NCBI GenBank assembly: GCA_028023455.1
Contig: JAQFVV010012418.1
Span: 5,885,244 to 5,949,243, forward strand
Origin: Epiperipatus broadwayi
Taxonomy: Eukaryota > Onychophora > Udeonychophora > Euonychophora > Peripatidae
DNA: 64,000 nucleotides
Direction of reading: 5' to 3'
The notes beneath the pieces are model-generated. The model did not search any database. It was not told the DNA's origin and saw nothing but the letters and a program-made list of their open reading frames with translations. The position numbers and the translations under genes were made by a program. Below, piece after piece: positions 46,397 to 58,245 of the stretch (positions within the stretch are counted from its first letter, which is position 1; each line of letters opens with the position of its first letter).

Positions 46397-46747
46397 AATT
46401 CTACATAAAGATTTCAAATGCTTTCTCTTGTGGCATTTATCATTAAAAAAAAAGAGCTTGTTTGGATCTATTAGCACACTCTTTGTTACATATTAGTAAT
46501 GCAAGTTATATAGGTCATGTGATATATGGCTTGTTTTCATTAATATTATAATTTGGCTGTTAAGGCTTTGGCTATATTAAATTGCTAAGCCTACTAATAT
46601 ATGGGTAATTAACTTTAGTTCAGGCCCATATAACTTCTTCAGTCGAAGAGCTGAATTTGAAGACATTAGATGTCTGAAAATTTCAGTTCTTCTTAATAGT
46701 TAAGTATTAGATATGTGCTTGGCTTGAGTTAGTATTCTAAATCTAAT

Positions 46748-46802
46748 GTCCTAGCTCCTCACTGAAGAGAGCCATAGCTCAAAACCAGTTTGGAAATGGG
46801 AC
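46748..46802 (+). ncRNA. Family B hammerhead motif, copy 2
   Basis: The CTGAAGA box is intact, with stem II GAGC-CATA-GCTC, but G12 is A (AAAAC). The triplet is GTT, which hammerheads can cleave. The outer stem GTCC pairs with GGAC. Confidence 0.55.
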
Positions 46803-47130
46803 AATCCTAGATAAAGATTTCAAATGCTTTCTCTTGTAGCATTTATCATAAAAAAGCTTGTTTAGAGCTATTAGCATGTTTTTTATTTATTACATATTGG
46901 TAATGCAAGCTATATAGGTCATGTGATATATGGCTTGTTTTCATTAATATTATAATTTGGTTATATTAAATTGCTAAGACTACTAATATATGGACTAATT
47001 AACTTTAGTTCAGGCCCATATAATTCTTCAGTTGAGCTGAATTTGAAGACATTAAATGTCTGAAAATTTCAGTTCTTCTTAATAAAGTATTAGATAAGTG
47101 CTTGGCTTGAGTTAGTATTCTAAATCTAAT

Positions 47131-47185
47131 GTCCTAGCTCCTCACTGAAGAGAGCCATAGCTCAAAATCAGTTTGGAAATGGGAC
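47131..47185 (+). ncRNA. Family B hammerhead motif, copy 3
   Basis: As copy 2: intact CTGAAGA box, G12 changed to A and the C15.2 position altered (AAAAT), triplet GTT, outer stem GTCC with GGAC kept. Confidence 0.5.
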
Positions 47186-47505
47186 AATCCTAGATGCTTT
47201 CTCTTGTAGCATTTAACATAAAAAAAGCTTGTTTAGAGATATTAGCATGTTCTTTATTACATATTGGTATTGCAAGCTATATAAGTCATGTGATTATATG
47301 GCTTGTTTTCATTAATATTATAATTTGGCTGTTAAGGCTTTGGCTGTATTAAATTGTTAAGCCTACTAATATATGGAGTAACTGACTAGTTCAGGCCCAT
47401 ATAATTTCTTTAATTGAAGAGCTAAATTTGAAGACATATAGACATAGATCTTACTAGTTGAGTATTAGATAAATGCTTGACTTGAGTTAGTATTCTGAAT
47501 CTAAT

Positions 47506-47561
47506 GTCCTAGCTCCTCACTGAAAAGAGCCATAGCTTGAAACCAATGTGGGGATGGGGAC
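47506..47561 (+). ncRNA. Family B hammerhead motif, copy 4
   Basis: It keeps GAAAC and the full stem I (TCCTCA with TGGGGA, GTCC with GGAC), but G8 of the CTGAAGA box is A and the triplet is ATG rather than GTC. Together with copies 1-3 it defines an intact consensus. Confidence 0.5.
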
Positions 47562-48247
47562 AATCCTAGATGATTTCAAATGCTTTCTCTTGTGGCATTT
47601 ATCAAAAAAAAGCTTGTTTAGAGCTATTAGTATGCTCTTTATTATATATATTTATTTATTAATATGTAACAACCAATATATATATATTATTAATAATAGA
47701 AGAATGAATAAGAAAATAAGATGTTATATGATTTAAAAATTAAAATGAATATTAATAAATTAATTAAGGTTGAACTGAGAATTATACAGAAATAAAATTA
47801 TTAAGTATTTTATTAAGATGGAGCTAATAAAATTAAAGTTTAAGTTTATAAGGAATAGAAATAATTAGATTAAAAAATAATAAAAATGAATAATATATTT
47901 AAATTAATAGTTGTTCATGAATATGTATGTATACAGTCAGGGATACACATGTATAATTTATTTCATGTTTATAATGTATATTTTATTTTATATTAATTGG
48001 ATTATTTTATTTGGGTTTGATTATATTTATTTCAGTTTTATTATGTTTTGTTATATATTTTGTTTTTTTTTAATTAATTTTATTGTTCACATTTTTTATG
48101 GTATTATTTATATAGTTATGTATTTTATTTACATTATATCATAGCTCTGAAGAAGACTGCATGACAGTCAAAACGTAAGATTGTGTAGGTACAATAAAAG
48201 ATTTTTGCAAAAAAGTATTCAAAGTAGTAGATAAAATGCATTTATAT

Positions 48248-50104
48248 AACAACAAAAAAAATTGAAAATTTTAAAGATTTGATTATATATATCCATACAC
48301 ACACATAATAAATGTTGTGCAAGTTTTATAAAAAAAAATTTTAGATACTGATTATGGTACTTGTAATACAATAACAAAAAATTCCATAGAAGTTATCTTT
48401 AAAACAGTGTATCATTTTGTTGCTTGTGTTTATTAACAATCATTTTAGTTGAAATTGGTTATTGTGGCCATAGATCATGTTTTGTATATATTTAAATAAT
48501 AAAGATTGCACTAGATTTACAATAAATTACAATCTGCATTGAATCATTTTGAATGTTAAAAATATTTCTGATTCATAAAAGAACAAAAATATAAAAAAAA
48601 TTGTAATTTTGATATGTATATACTTCTTAAAAAATAGATATGATTTTGTACAAATAGTTTGTTTTATGTACTTCACTATTATTATTAATCAAATTAATTA
48701 TTTTGAAAAATGTCATTCATTGTTTTAATTTTTATTTATGTTTTATTAAAAAACTTGGTTTATCATTTCTGAAATTGTCATTTATTTAAAAATTTTATTT
48801 TACATTTTTTTGAAAGAAATGTAGGATAGCTATCTGTGCAAAAATGTTTATGTTTTAGTGGTCTAGTTCTTTTAAATGCTTTGTAGAAATTTAAAAGATA
48901 CTACAAAAGAATATTAGGAAGTAGTTTTATGTAAAAACTAAACTCTTAATATTTTAATCAGAAATATTTGATCATAAACATTTTTTATTTTTTAAGATAG
49001 ATAATTATATTTACATTTTTATTTAGCAGTGCAATTTTATTCCGATATTATAATTTGTTGTAAAATGATTGTAAAAAAAAATCTAAAAATGTATAAAATG
49101 AAATATATATTAATGCAAAAAAAGTACATATATATTTATAGTTGTAAAAAAAAAAAACTTACCCCTTAGGTTTATATTTTGAATAATGGTCCGTCCTTTA
49201 TCTGAGGCAATTTTTTTTTTTAACAATGTTATATATAACATACAGAAATGATGTTGACATTAAAATAATAATAAATTGACAATTGTGATGATTAACTTAA
49301 ATTTAAATGAATTGCAACAATTGTTAGAAATCACAGTTGTTGATTTAAAATGTATATATACAGAATCTCCTTTAGCAAACAGCTACAAAGTAATAAAAAA
49401 ACAATTACATTGGATTAATAGTTTTTATGTTTGTGTTTATTTTTGAATTAAATGAAATTGTAATATTTATCATTATATGATATTTTCATTCTCCCATTTC
49501 ATTTTATTTTATAATTTTTATTTATTTTTTTAAAAAATACTTTACATTAATAGCAATGTATAAATCTTTAATTGTTGCTTTTCATGAATTATTTTTAAGA
49601 ATGTTGTCCCAATTATTTTTGATTTGATTTTACTGAAAAGAAAAAAATTGTTTAATGTTTGTATGAATTAAACTATTAAAACGTGTAATAAAATATAACT
49701 TCACAAAAAAATTGTTTGTATTAAATTATGAAATATTTTATTGCCGATAAAAATCTTGTAGACTTGATAAATTTAATCAAACGAAGAATCAAAAAAAAAA
49801 AAACAATTTCAAATTACTGTATTTTAGCATCTTAATAATATGGAGTCATTTAAGCTTGAGTTACTACAATAAATTGGATAACAGGATTATAAACATTGGC
49901 AAATTACTACTGATGAGTATCATTGTAGTCAAAATATTTTATTATTTTATTTATCTTTAGAAATAAAACTTGACCTATATATGTTTAAATAGATAAAACA
50001 ATCTGCTATTAAATAAATGAATTTTACATTAAAGGTTAATAATTTAATTTGTTTGATAAGTAAATAATTGGCACTAAGCTTGTTCTTTCACTTAAGTATT
50101 TTGC
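48248..50104. other. AT-rich non-coding DNA
   Basis: Nothing that I can support apart from A-runs and T-runs. Confidence 0.45.
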
Positions 50105-50585
50105 TTTAGATTCCTTCTTACTCCTAACATCCTGACTAATCACCGAGGATAGATCAAAAAGATTCCCGAGATACTGAACTACATAAATTGGGTGGTTTAA
50201 AAGTCCACGGGATTCTCTCCCATGCAGCTCCAGTTTGGCAAACATGCCCCTAAATTAATCAGGGTCGAAATACTAGGACCAAAGGAAAAGCCGATAAATG
50301 TGGAGGACCTCTTGAAAAGGAGTCAGGAACAGAACAAACAACGGATAGGCTGGATTGGTTTAAAGTCGGCAATCTAGTCATGGTAAAGACCTCCATGTAA
50401 GCGAACCTGGAAAATTTATTTGTAAGAAATTCTGCAATCTGTATGAGAGGCCTTTCCCCATTGTTAAGTGTCAAGGAAATAATGCATTCTGGGTGGATAC
50501 AGGACAGGAGGTGAGGGGATCGTACAATGCTCGTTCCCTCAAGCCCATGTCTTTACACAGTTCACGGGATTTAGGAGCCATTTAA
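50105..50585 (+). pseudogene. Integrase C-terminal relic of an Osvaldo-like element
   Basis: The plus strand, with two stops and frame changes, reads IKKIPEILNYINW, KSTGFSPMQLQFGKHAPKLI, then FKVGNLVMVKT and FICKKFCNLYERPFPIV, and ends GSYNARSLKPMS to a TAA at 50583-50585. Each piece lines up with the integrase of the element at 28-35 kb (LPRVLNFINW, ESTGFAPVRLHFGQ, FKTGDTVWVKT, FKKFQNLYEGPYQI, GTYNARSLKPYK). It is a related but distinct and older family, with its 5' part missing. Confidence 0.78.
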
Positions 50586-50644
50586 GTATGTAGATTGTAT
50601 TTAAAGGCTTCCGGGAGGGAGGTAACGGGGGGGGGGGGTATAAT

Positions 50645-52447
50645 TGATACCCTGTTGCAATAGACATAGTCGTATACTTGGACATTATTATCGAATATAT
50701 TGTTGCTAACAACTAAATTTCCGGATTGCTTTCTGATCAACAATTGTTTGATATAGTTTTATTGCATTATAGACTTTTTTTTTAATGAGGAAAGCTCTGA
50801 TTTTTTTTTTCTTGTTGTTGCCAAACCTGTCTGTGCGCACTGCTATGCAGGTGTATTAAAAATAATGGAATATGAATATCTACAAGATGGAAAGAAAAAA
50901 AAACATTTTGTTTGATAAACTTTTTAAGAAAATGTTAAAATTTAAAGAAAAGATTATAAATTCCAAGATGGAAGATCTGTTATTTACAGAAAAGGAAAAA
51001 TAATTTTGCTAAATAAATGTAAAGAAATTTTATATAGAGATAAGCTGAATTAGAACAATAGAAAGTGACTTTGCAAATCCTGGGAATGTTGGACACTAAT
51101 TAAGAAAAGGTGTAAAGCTTTTTATGGTACATACTAAAGAAGGCGAATGGAATGTTAATGGAAAATATATATATAAAAAGAAAGATGATGAGTTAGGAGA
51201 AGGGGTAGAGTTGGCAATTCTTAAAAAAAAAAAAAAATTGATTATTAGAAGTTTTTTGGTTATGGAGAATAAGAGAGAGAAAACTTGCTTGTTTGCAGAT
51301 ATAAAAAAAAAAAAAAACCAAATCAGCACTATATAAATTGCCTCAACGAAATAATATTGCTGTATTTATGATGCTCATCGAAAGAAACGAATTAATAAAT
51401 AGAATATTGCAGAAGTGAAATATAAAACTCCAAGATTTGAGTCATCATTTAGGAATTAGAGATTATCATTCATCAGGTTGATTCAACCATTTCCCCAGGG
51501 GAAACACAGGTACTGTTTCTGTTTATATATATGTATGACGTGCTAGTAAGCTTACATGATTAAATTCTGTGCTTCGGAGAAAACTGTTACAAAATAATTT
51601 GACTGTTGGATTTAATTATGAACTTATTGCATAAAAAAAAATTTAATTTAATTCCATGTGCTGTTAATTATCAAACGTATCAACCCTCCCATAACTAAAG
51701 TGTCTTGATATACATGTTGTAGCATGCTTGTGTGTGTACGGGTTTTGATAATAAAAAAAAAAACTATCAAAAAAAGAGAAAAAAATCTAGAAGCACGGAA
51801 AAAAATAAATTGTATAAACAAAAGAAAAAATAGGGGAAATAAATAATTAGTTAATGTAATAGCTATTGCAAACGTGATTTGAAATAAGGTTAATGAGTAT
51901 TATGTGGGGTTAATAAAGGAAAATATTTAAATATTAAACGAACTAAACCGAAGCGTTATTGAGTTATATAGATATTCGTACAAATAAATATGTATTAAAT
52001 AATGAATTAACTGAATCGAAAGAGAAGTTAAACAAAAAGAATAAAAATGAAAGGACCGTTGAATTTTAAGAAAAGAGAATTATATTACAGATTAGTATAG
52101 GTTAGATCTACCATCCGCCCTAAGAAAGCTAGTCGAAGATCAAGTCATTATAACATTCGTGTTATTGATATCATATTTTCCAATATAATTCTTACCTACT
52201 GGTAAGATTGGCGCTTGGAGTCTCTAGTGTGACATCTATAAATATACTGTGTATAATATTTGAAGGTAATTATTTTTTTTTTGATATAGAATCTTTCATT
52301 CTGAATCAAAGTGATAATATAAAGATTGCAATAAAAACAGATAATAATACTATTCTTAGTTTATTGATTTTTTTTTTGTTTACATGCGTATGTATATGTA
52401 TACATATACGTTTTCATTCAAGTAAAGAAAGGGATGGACCTGTTACA
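50645..52447 (+). repeat. Probable 3' LTR of the second Osvaldo-like element
   Basis: A purine-rich tract with a long G-run (50612-50640) sits between the integrase end and this region, where an LTR is expected. A TG start near 50645 or 50653 and a GTTACA end at 52442-52447 match the ending of the other element's LTRs. The imperfect palindrome CTTACCTACTGGTAAG (52191-52206) recalls ACTTACCGGTAAGT in those LTRs. No second LTR is present, so the borders are inferred. Confidence 0.45.
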
Positions 52448-53180
52448 CTTGCCATTCTGCTAATACACCACCAATCTCTACAATGTTCTTTTACTTTTTA
52501 TTTATAATCAATTTCATACATGTCCACTTTTTCTTCTAACTTTACAAAGTCTATCATGTCATGTTTAATATTAGATTGCTCTTTCTTCCAATTGATGTAA
52601 TTTTCCTTCAGTTGAAACAGATCTATGAGTAATATGATAAATCCATAATTACTATTATTAATTAATTACTAGTAATTCATAGTAATTAATTAGATAGTAT
52701 CACAAATATAAAATGTTTGCTGATATTGATTACAAAATAGGTAAATAAACATTGTTTAAGATTCATTGAGAAAAGATTTACATTTGTTATATTACATTGT
52801 AGAAAAATATTTTCAGGGGAAGATGCCAATTGAGAATAAAATTAATTCAAACAAGCTATATTTTTATTTTTGTTAAAGTATAAAATAAATTATTTATTTC
52901 AGTACTATAATGTATATTTCTTTTAACAGTGATCATTTACATGTATACATTGAATTTTTACAATGTATACAATGCATTGCACTTATATATCAAAAGACAA
53001 ATGCATATACGCACACACACACATATATAGTAAATCATCTATCAATAACAAATTGCTTAAAACTATTATGCAGTATTAATAATTAAGAAACAGATACATT
53101 TAGTGAATTTTATTCAATGATTAAAAAATGTTTTTTATAAGTTATGTTAATAATATTATTTTTATAAAGCATAGTCGATA
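52448..53180. other. AT-rich non-coding DNA
   Basis: Nothing that I can support. Confidence 0.45.
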
Positions 53181-53331
53181 TTGAAATAATTGAGAGTGCA
53201 AATCTCTCAAGCGCTTATGACTACAACTGCTCTCTTCTTATTAAAAATTCTCTGTCCCAGTACTTAATTATTTGATTGGCTGGTTGTAGTCATAAGCGCT
53301 TGAGAGATTTGCACTCTCTCAATTATTTCAA
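53181..53331. mobile_element. Short hairpin MITE with TA flanks
   Basis: Inverted repeats of 47 bp (53181-53227) and 49 bp (53283-53331) are nearly identical, differing by one GA insertion. Both start TTGAAATAATTGAGAG and include AAGCGCTT. They enclose 55 bp without coding potential. The dinucleotide TA lies directly outside both ends, suggesting a Tc1/mariner-type non-autonomous element. The close match between arms suggests recent activity. Confidence 0.75.
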
Positions 53332-55779
53332 TAAGTTATGTTTATAACTCAATTACTTCATATTTTTTTAAAATATGTATGCAGAATTAAATAATTTTCG
53401 GCACAAAAGATTATGATAAAAAAAACAAACATAATTTATTTGGAAGTTATTGTCTTGAATATGTCTTGAAGTTACAAGTTACATATTAATGATAAAAACA
53501 TTTCAGATATTTGAAACAAAGCAATCGAATTTGCTCTTATTTCAGTATTAAAGATTACAAAAAAAAAAAAAAATACAATTCAAATTTAAATTAAAACAAT
53601 ATTGAATCTTCATGAACATACATGAAAGTCTTTAGTATTTACAGAAAAACCAATATGTAAGAAATTTTAAAAACAATAAAAAAAAATTAGCTACTTGAAG
53701 TAGACCTTCATGATGATCAACTATTGCTTTTCACAGAATAAAATTATTAGTATTTAAAAATATTTATAACTTTATAGCACATATAAACATCATATTTACA
53801 TATATTTTAACTCTTATTCACATTTTAAATGTATACATTATTTTTTAAAATATATTAAGTGTATATGTCATAGGTAAAGGCACATACACATACATCATAT
53901 AGGGATACACATATACACACAGTTTGAATATAATACATCAATAACTAAAAAAAATTGAGAATTCGAGTATATTTTTCTCATTGCTTTTGGATTACAAACT
54001 ATATTATAGCTTTTCAGATAATCCATTAAGTATGTAACATATAACAAAATTAATTGAATCAAAAAAATTTTTTTTAATAAGTTAGATATATTTAACTGCT
54101 GTATTTCTTTCTAATAAATATATAATATTAGATAACAAAAACAGCAATTCTTAAATATATGTAGTCAATAAAAATTTTAAATGCAAATAAAATAATGATA
54201 ATATTTATAAAAATTGATTGCAGCATTTTTTTTTTAATAAAGTGATTTATTAAAAGGAATTAATTACTCAATTTTATAAATCATTATGAACATTTCAAAA
54301 CATTTAGATATGTATTAATCAAACACATTGCTATAAACAGACATTTTGTTGAAAAATCTTTTGATAATTCACCGATACAGCAAAGATGGCTTAAAATTAT
54401 TAAAATGTATTTTATGAAATTTAAATATTAAATCTTATCAATTTAAGTTAAAAAAAGTAACTTATATATGAATAACTAATACAAAATTAGCTTTAGCACA
54501 TAGATGAAATGGAAAAGTAAGAGACAAAAAAAGTCAGACAAAATATTATATAACAAAAATTCAAAGAGAGAACATTTCTATGATTATAAAATTTAGATCA
54601 CAAATTATAAAAAATAATTCATTTAGCAGAAAATATTATGTTTTCTGATATATTATCAAAAGAAATATTAGTTGAATATTAAAATTTATCAAGGTTAAAA
54701 GTTGAGTTTGTAAATGATTAATTCATTAAAAAAAAAGAATGTTAAGATGGGCATTCTTATTCATGACAAAATTTATCAAGTTAATTATAAAAAGTTATCA
54801 CATTTTTTTTTCACTAGAACTTTTTAAATTATATGCATGAATTGACAACAAGTTTCATAAAGATTCAGTCTTAACAATGAAACTCATGAAATAAATATTT
54901 TATTAACTAAATACTATGCTTGAAAAAACTAATTTTTATATGCACTTAATAAGCTTATATATTACAATGGAATTTTTCTTATGTGATTTAAGCAATCTAA
55001 ATGTGTGTGCATGTGGAAGAAAAAGAAACTTTGCTATTAACTGAAGGATTAACTTTTTGCTGAGGGCTTAAAAAAAAAAAAAGTAGGGCAGATTTTTAAT
55101 GATCATCCTTTACATTGTTTTAAAGCAGATATAACTATTTTGTGAATGTTTACATAGTAAACAAATATAAACTGATTATTTAACAATGTTATTTTCAGAA
55201 GTCATAATTCTAGATTGACAAACCAGATTAATACTTTTGAAGGTAAAATGAATGTATATATTTACGTGAGCATGATAGAATTTGGTATTGTTTAGGAATT
55301 CTATTACTGCATTGAATTATCAGTTAAAAATAATAGAATGAACAAATATTATGGAGATCGTCATTATGAAAACATAATAAAATAATTTTTCCGTTTGGAA
55401 GTTCAAAAATTCAAGCAATGAAAGTCATAGAGTTGGAGTTACAGTACATGGACCTGTGTTCTAAGGTTCACCACTTTATCACTATATTAAACCAAGAAGA
55501 GTATATTATTATGTAAAACAGAATATCAATATTAGTTGTTCAATTTAATAGAAGATCCAAATGCAAATAGTTTTAGTTTTATCTTACAATAAGTTCTTAA
55601 TTTATTGAGAAAATAAATGACTTTTACATAAATATATAGGATGCTTTAAATATTTCCAATCATTGAAAATTATCATAAAAATTATAATTTAAGAATATGA
55701 AAATGTGAGATTTCAGTACAGTAGTATTATTTATATGAAATCATAAATGAGAGATTTCATTAATTTATGAAGAGTGGAA
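53332..55779. other. AT-rich non-coding DNA
   Basis: Nothing that I can support. Confidence 0.45.
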
Positions 55780-56260
55780 AAGATTTAGAAAATGATAAAA
55801 TTATTATTTTAAAAGTAGATGAAGAAATAGAGAAATTGTAAGCAATTATCAACAAAACATCTACATACTAAGGATAAACCAGACTGCAGGAAAAACAATA
55901 CAGTAGTAATATTGATATGTAAAAAATAAAATAAAAATGAATATATTAGAAATTAGTCATAGAAGTTTTTTTTATCATTTATACAAAAGATATTTGCTAA
56001 AATTATTACAAATAGAACTTTGAACTTAAGTCAATTAACAAGAGTAAGCTGGATTTAAAAATGATTATAGCATAATAGATTGTATGCAAAAATTAAGGAA
56101 AGTTATAGAAAATGGCAATAAGTGTAGCAGATTTTTATCACTATATTTGTAAAATATAAAAGGAGTTTTGAATCTATAAACATTTTAATAGTAATTAAAG
56201 CCTTAGAACATTCAATACATGTACCTAATCATATTTGCAGAGTGATATTCAGGTCTTTAT
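55780..56260 (+). pseudogene. LINE reverse transcriptase relic (RTE-like phrase)
   Basis: Near 55986-56120 two frames give FAKIITNRTLNLSQLT and then AGFKNDYSIIDCMQKLRKVI followed by ENG. This is the RT phrase 'f.kii.nRl...l...EQaGFrkgysTiD.iq.l.qliE', and an upstream IYTKDICL-like piece may belong to it. It is broken by stops with no catalytic YxDD visible. Confidence 0.55.
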
Positions 56261-58021
56261 GAAGCACAAATAAATGCTAAAATTATTATATTAAAATTAA
56301 CTATTAAGGAAAAATAACTATATAATATTTTTTTAAAATTAAATAATAATCTTTGTTTTACTGATAAAGAACTTTTAATACATAAACTATTTTCAAATTT
56401 ATTTTTTGTTGGCAAGATTAATACTCCAAAACATTTAATTATAAATACCATGCTAAGAGAGCTACAGAATTTCACTGAGTGCAAAGTTTATCCTAGAGTA
56501 TCCATTCTCTGTAGGTTTAATAAGCAGGTGTAGGAAAATTTTGTACAGGTTTGTATAAGATCTATATTATGATTTTTATAAACTTTTGGGTTAATGGGTT
56601 GCAAATAATCAGTTATCAAATATATTAGTTTTACTAACTTGTTCTAAGTATTTTTTTAAATATGTGATATCACTTGTTTCTTATAATTGTATGTTCAATT
56701 AATTTGAGAATGTAAACCTGTCATAATGGAAGTTAGTCTGGGATACATAATACATTCGCACAGTTGATATTTATAGCATATTGGACCAGTTAACATCCTT
56801 AGCTGACTAACCCAGATGACATGTTTAAAATTGGCAAAATTAATATCCTGGAAATCCATTACATCATTACGCATTTTGAGATAGACTAAGACAGAATTCA
56901 ATTTGCAGATACAAATTGATCAATTAAAAGCATAAAATTGATTTATACATTAACAAATACAATATTTTGAAATTTTAATGGGCCAATCATTTATTGGCTG
57001 TTTTGATATCAATAATGACATGGAATGGCTTTTGTTTAAACTGAGTTTAAAAATTTGTTCTACTAAATAAGATTTGTGATGACAAATCAAAAATTATTTT
57101 TATGTGTAATAGGTAGTTAAGATGACTTATACTTCAATCTTTTAAACTTGTAAAATTTCTTTTATGAGTAAATGAATTGGCAAATATAACTTTTTCAGTT
57201 TAGCACCATCCAAATATCAAGCTAGCTTGCATTTCTAGAGATTATATAAGAAAATATAATAAAGCATTATGGAATCTATTTATGGAAGTTTCAAAAATAA
57301 AATACTGTTTGAATAATTTATGAGAGAATGACTGATAATATAAGGAAACAATAACTTCAAATTGAACTGATATACACTGAAACTCTTAGGGAATAAACAT
57401 AAATTAATACTAAACTAGTTAAATAAATTCTAAACAGCTATTTATCAGAAAAGTCTTAAGTAGTCATTCTGAAACTGAAAAGCTAGCATACAGCAAAATT
57501 GGAAAGTGCAAGTCTGATTACAGCTACTGAAAGTGTTTTTGCTGCAGCAAATATGTACGTATGTAAAAAAAAAAAAACATCTGCAAATGGTAACATTGCA
57601 AAAATTTTACAGAAGTCATATAAGAAAAAATAATATGTAAGAAGCAAAATGTATCGGGAGATAAAATAAAATGGTTTTGACAAATATTGAACAGAAGCAG
57701 ATAGATAAATATATGATGTTTGTGGAATTATGAAGTCAATATGTCCATTACAATAGCAGTTCAGGCATGTTGCTAATATCAAAAAAGAGATTGAAAACTG
57801 ATAGCAAAATATTGTAACACCTTGCACGTATGTATAAAATCAAATTTACATGCAATGATTATAAATGGAAATAAAGAATATATACTTGAATTGTTAAAAT
57901 TTCCAAAAGACAAGTGTTAAATTTATATATTGTTAAAGATAATTTTCAATCTATTTTACACTGTAAAATGATTTAGTCCATTATGTTTAGAACAGTGCTG
58001 TAAAATGTATTTATAATATAA
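56261..58021. other. AT-rich non-coding DNA
   Basis: A 114-codon minus-strand frame (57483-57827) is hydrophobic and cysteine-containing but has no family features, and its plus-strand readings are equally open in patches. I do not call it a gene. Confidence 0.4.
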
Positions 58022-58245
58022 TGAGTGTGCTAATAGCTCTAAACAAGCTTTTTCGATAAATGCCGCAAGAGAAAGCATTTAAAATCTCTATCTAAATTAG
58101 TGTCTAATGTCCTAGCGCCTCATTGATGAGAGCCATTAGCTTGAAACCGGTTTGGAAATAGGGATAACTCTAGATAAAGATTTCAAATGCTTTCACTTGC
58201 GGCATTTATCGAAAAAGCTTGTTTAGAGCTATTAGTATGCTTATT
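58022..58245. mobile_element. Family B hammerhead repeat, solo palindromic copy
   Basis: Inverted arms at 58022-58098 and about 58168-58245 pair almost perfectly ('agctctaaacaagctttttc', 'gataaatgccgcaag', 'gaaagcattt'). They flank a single ribozyme-bearing core. It is the short form of the array at 46 kb, with one inverted part-unit followed by one forward core. Confidence 0.7.
58109..58165 (+). ncRNA. Family B hammerhead motif, solo copy
   Basis: It has GTCC, a GCCTCA stem strand, TTGATGA (C3 changed to T), stem II GAGCC-ATTA-GCTT, GAAAC, CG and GTT, then TGGAAATAGGGAT. G12, A13, A14 and U16.1 are intact. The C3 change should abolish or strongly reduce cleavage. Confidence 0.55.

Larger units (their letters stand above)
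45515..48247. mobile_element. 2.7-kb fold-back element enclosing a family B hammerhead array
   Basis: Inverted arms of about 556 bp (45515-46070) and 572 bp (47676-48247) match over their length. Each has the family C hairpin: at 48143-48175 CTGAAGA, GACTG-loop-CAGTC, AAAAC; the inverse is at about 45600-45635. Between the arms is family B: an inverted part-unit (about 46071-46225) followed by tandem forward units up to about 47660. The ribozyme motifs are 406, 383 and 375 bp apart. No protein is encoded. Either family B inserted into a family C element, or the two parts move together. Confidence 0.72.

Noticed and set aside
45515-48247. CRISPR-like or satellite interpretation of the repeats
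   Set aside because: Units of 375-406 bp with ribozyme cores inside inverted arms do not fit a CRISPR array, and there are too few copies here to call a satellite.
50612-50640. G-run as a promoter or quadruplex element
   Set aside because: Its position between the integrase end and a probable LTR makes a polypurine tract the simplest explanation.
57483-57827. 114-codon minus-strand frame with hydrophobic stretches
   Set aside because: No signal, domain or conserved motif was recognised, the composition follows AT bias, and nothing around it looks like splice sites.
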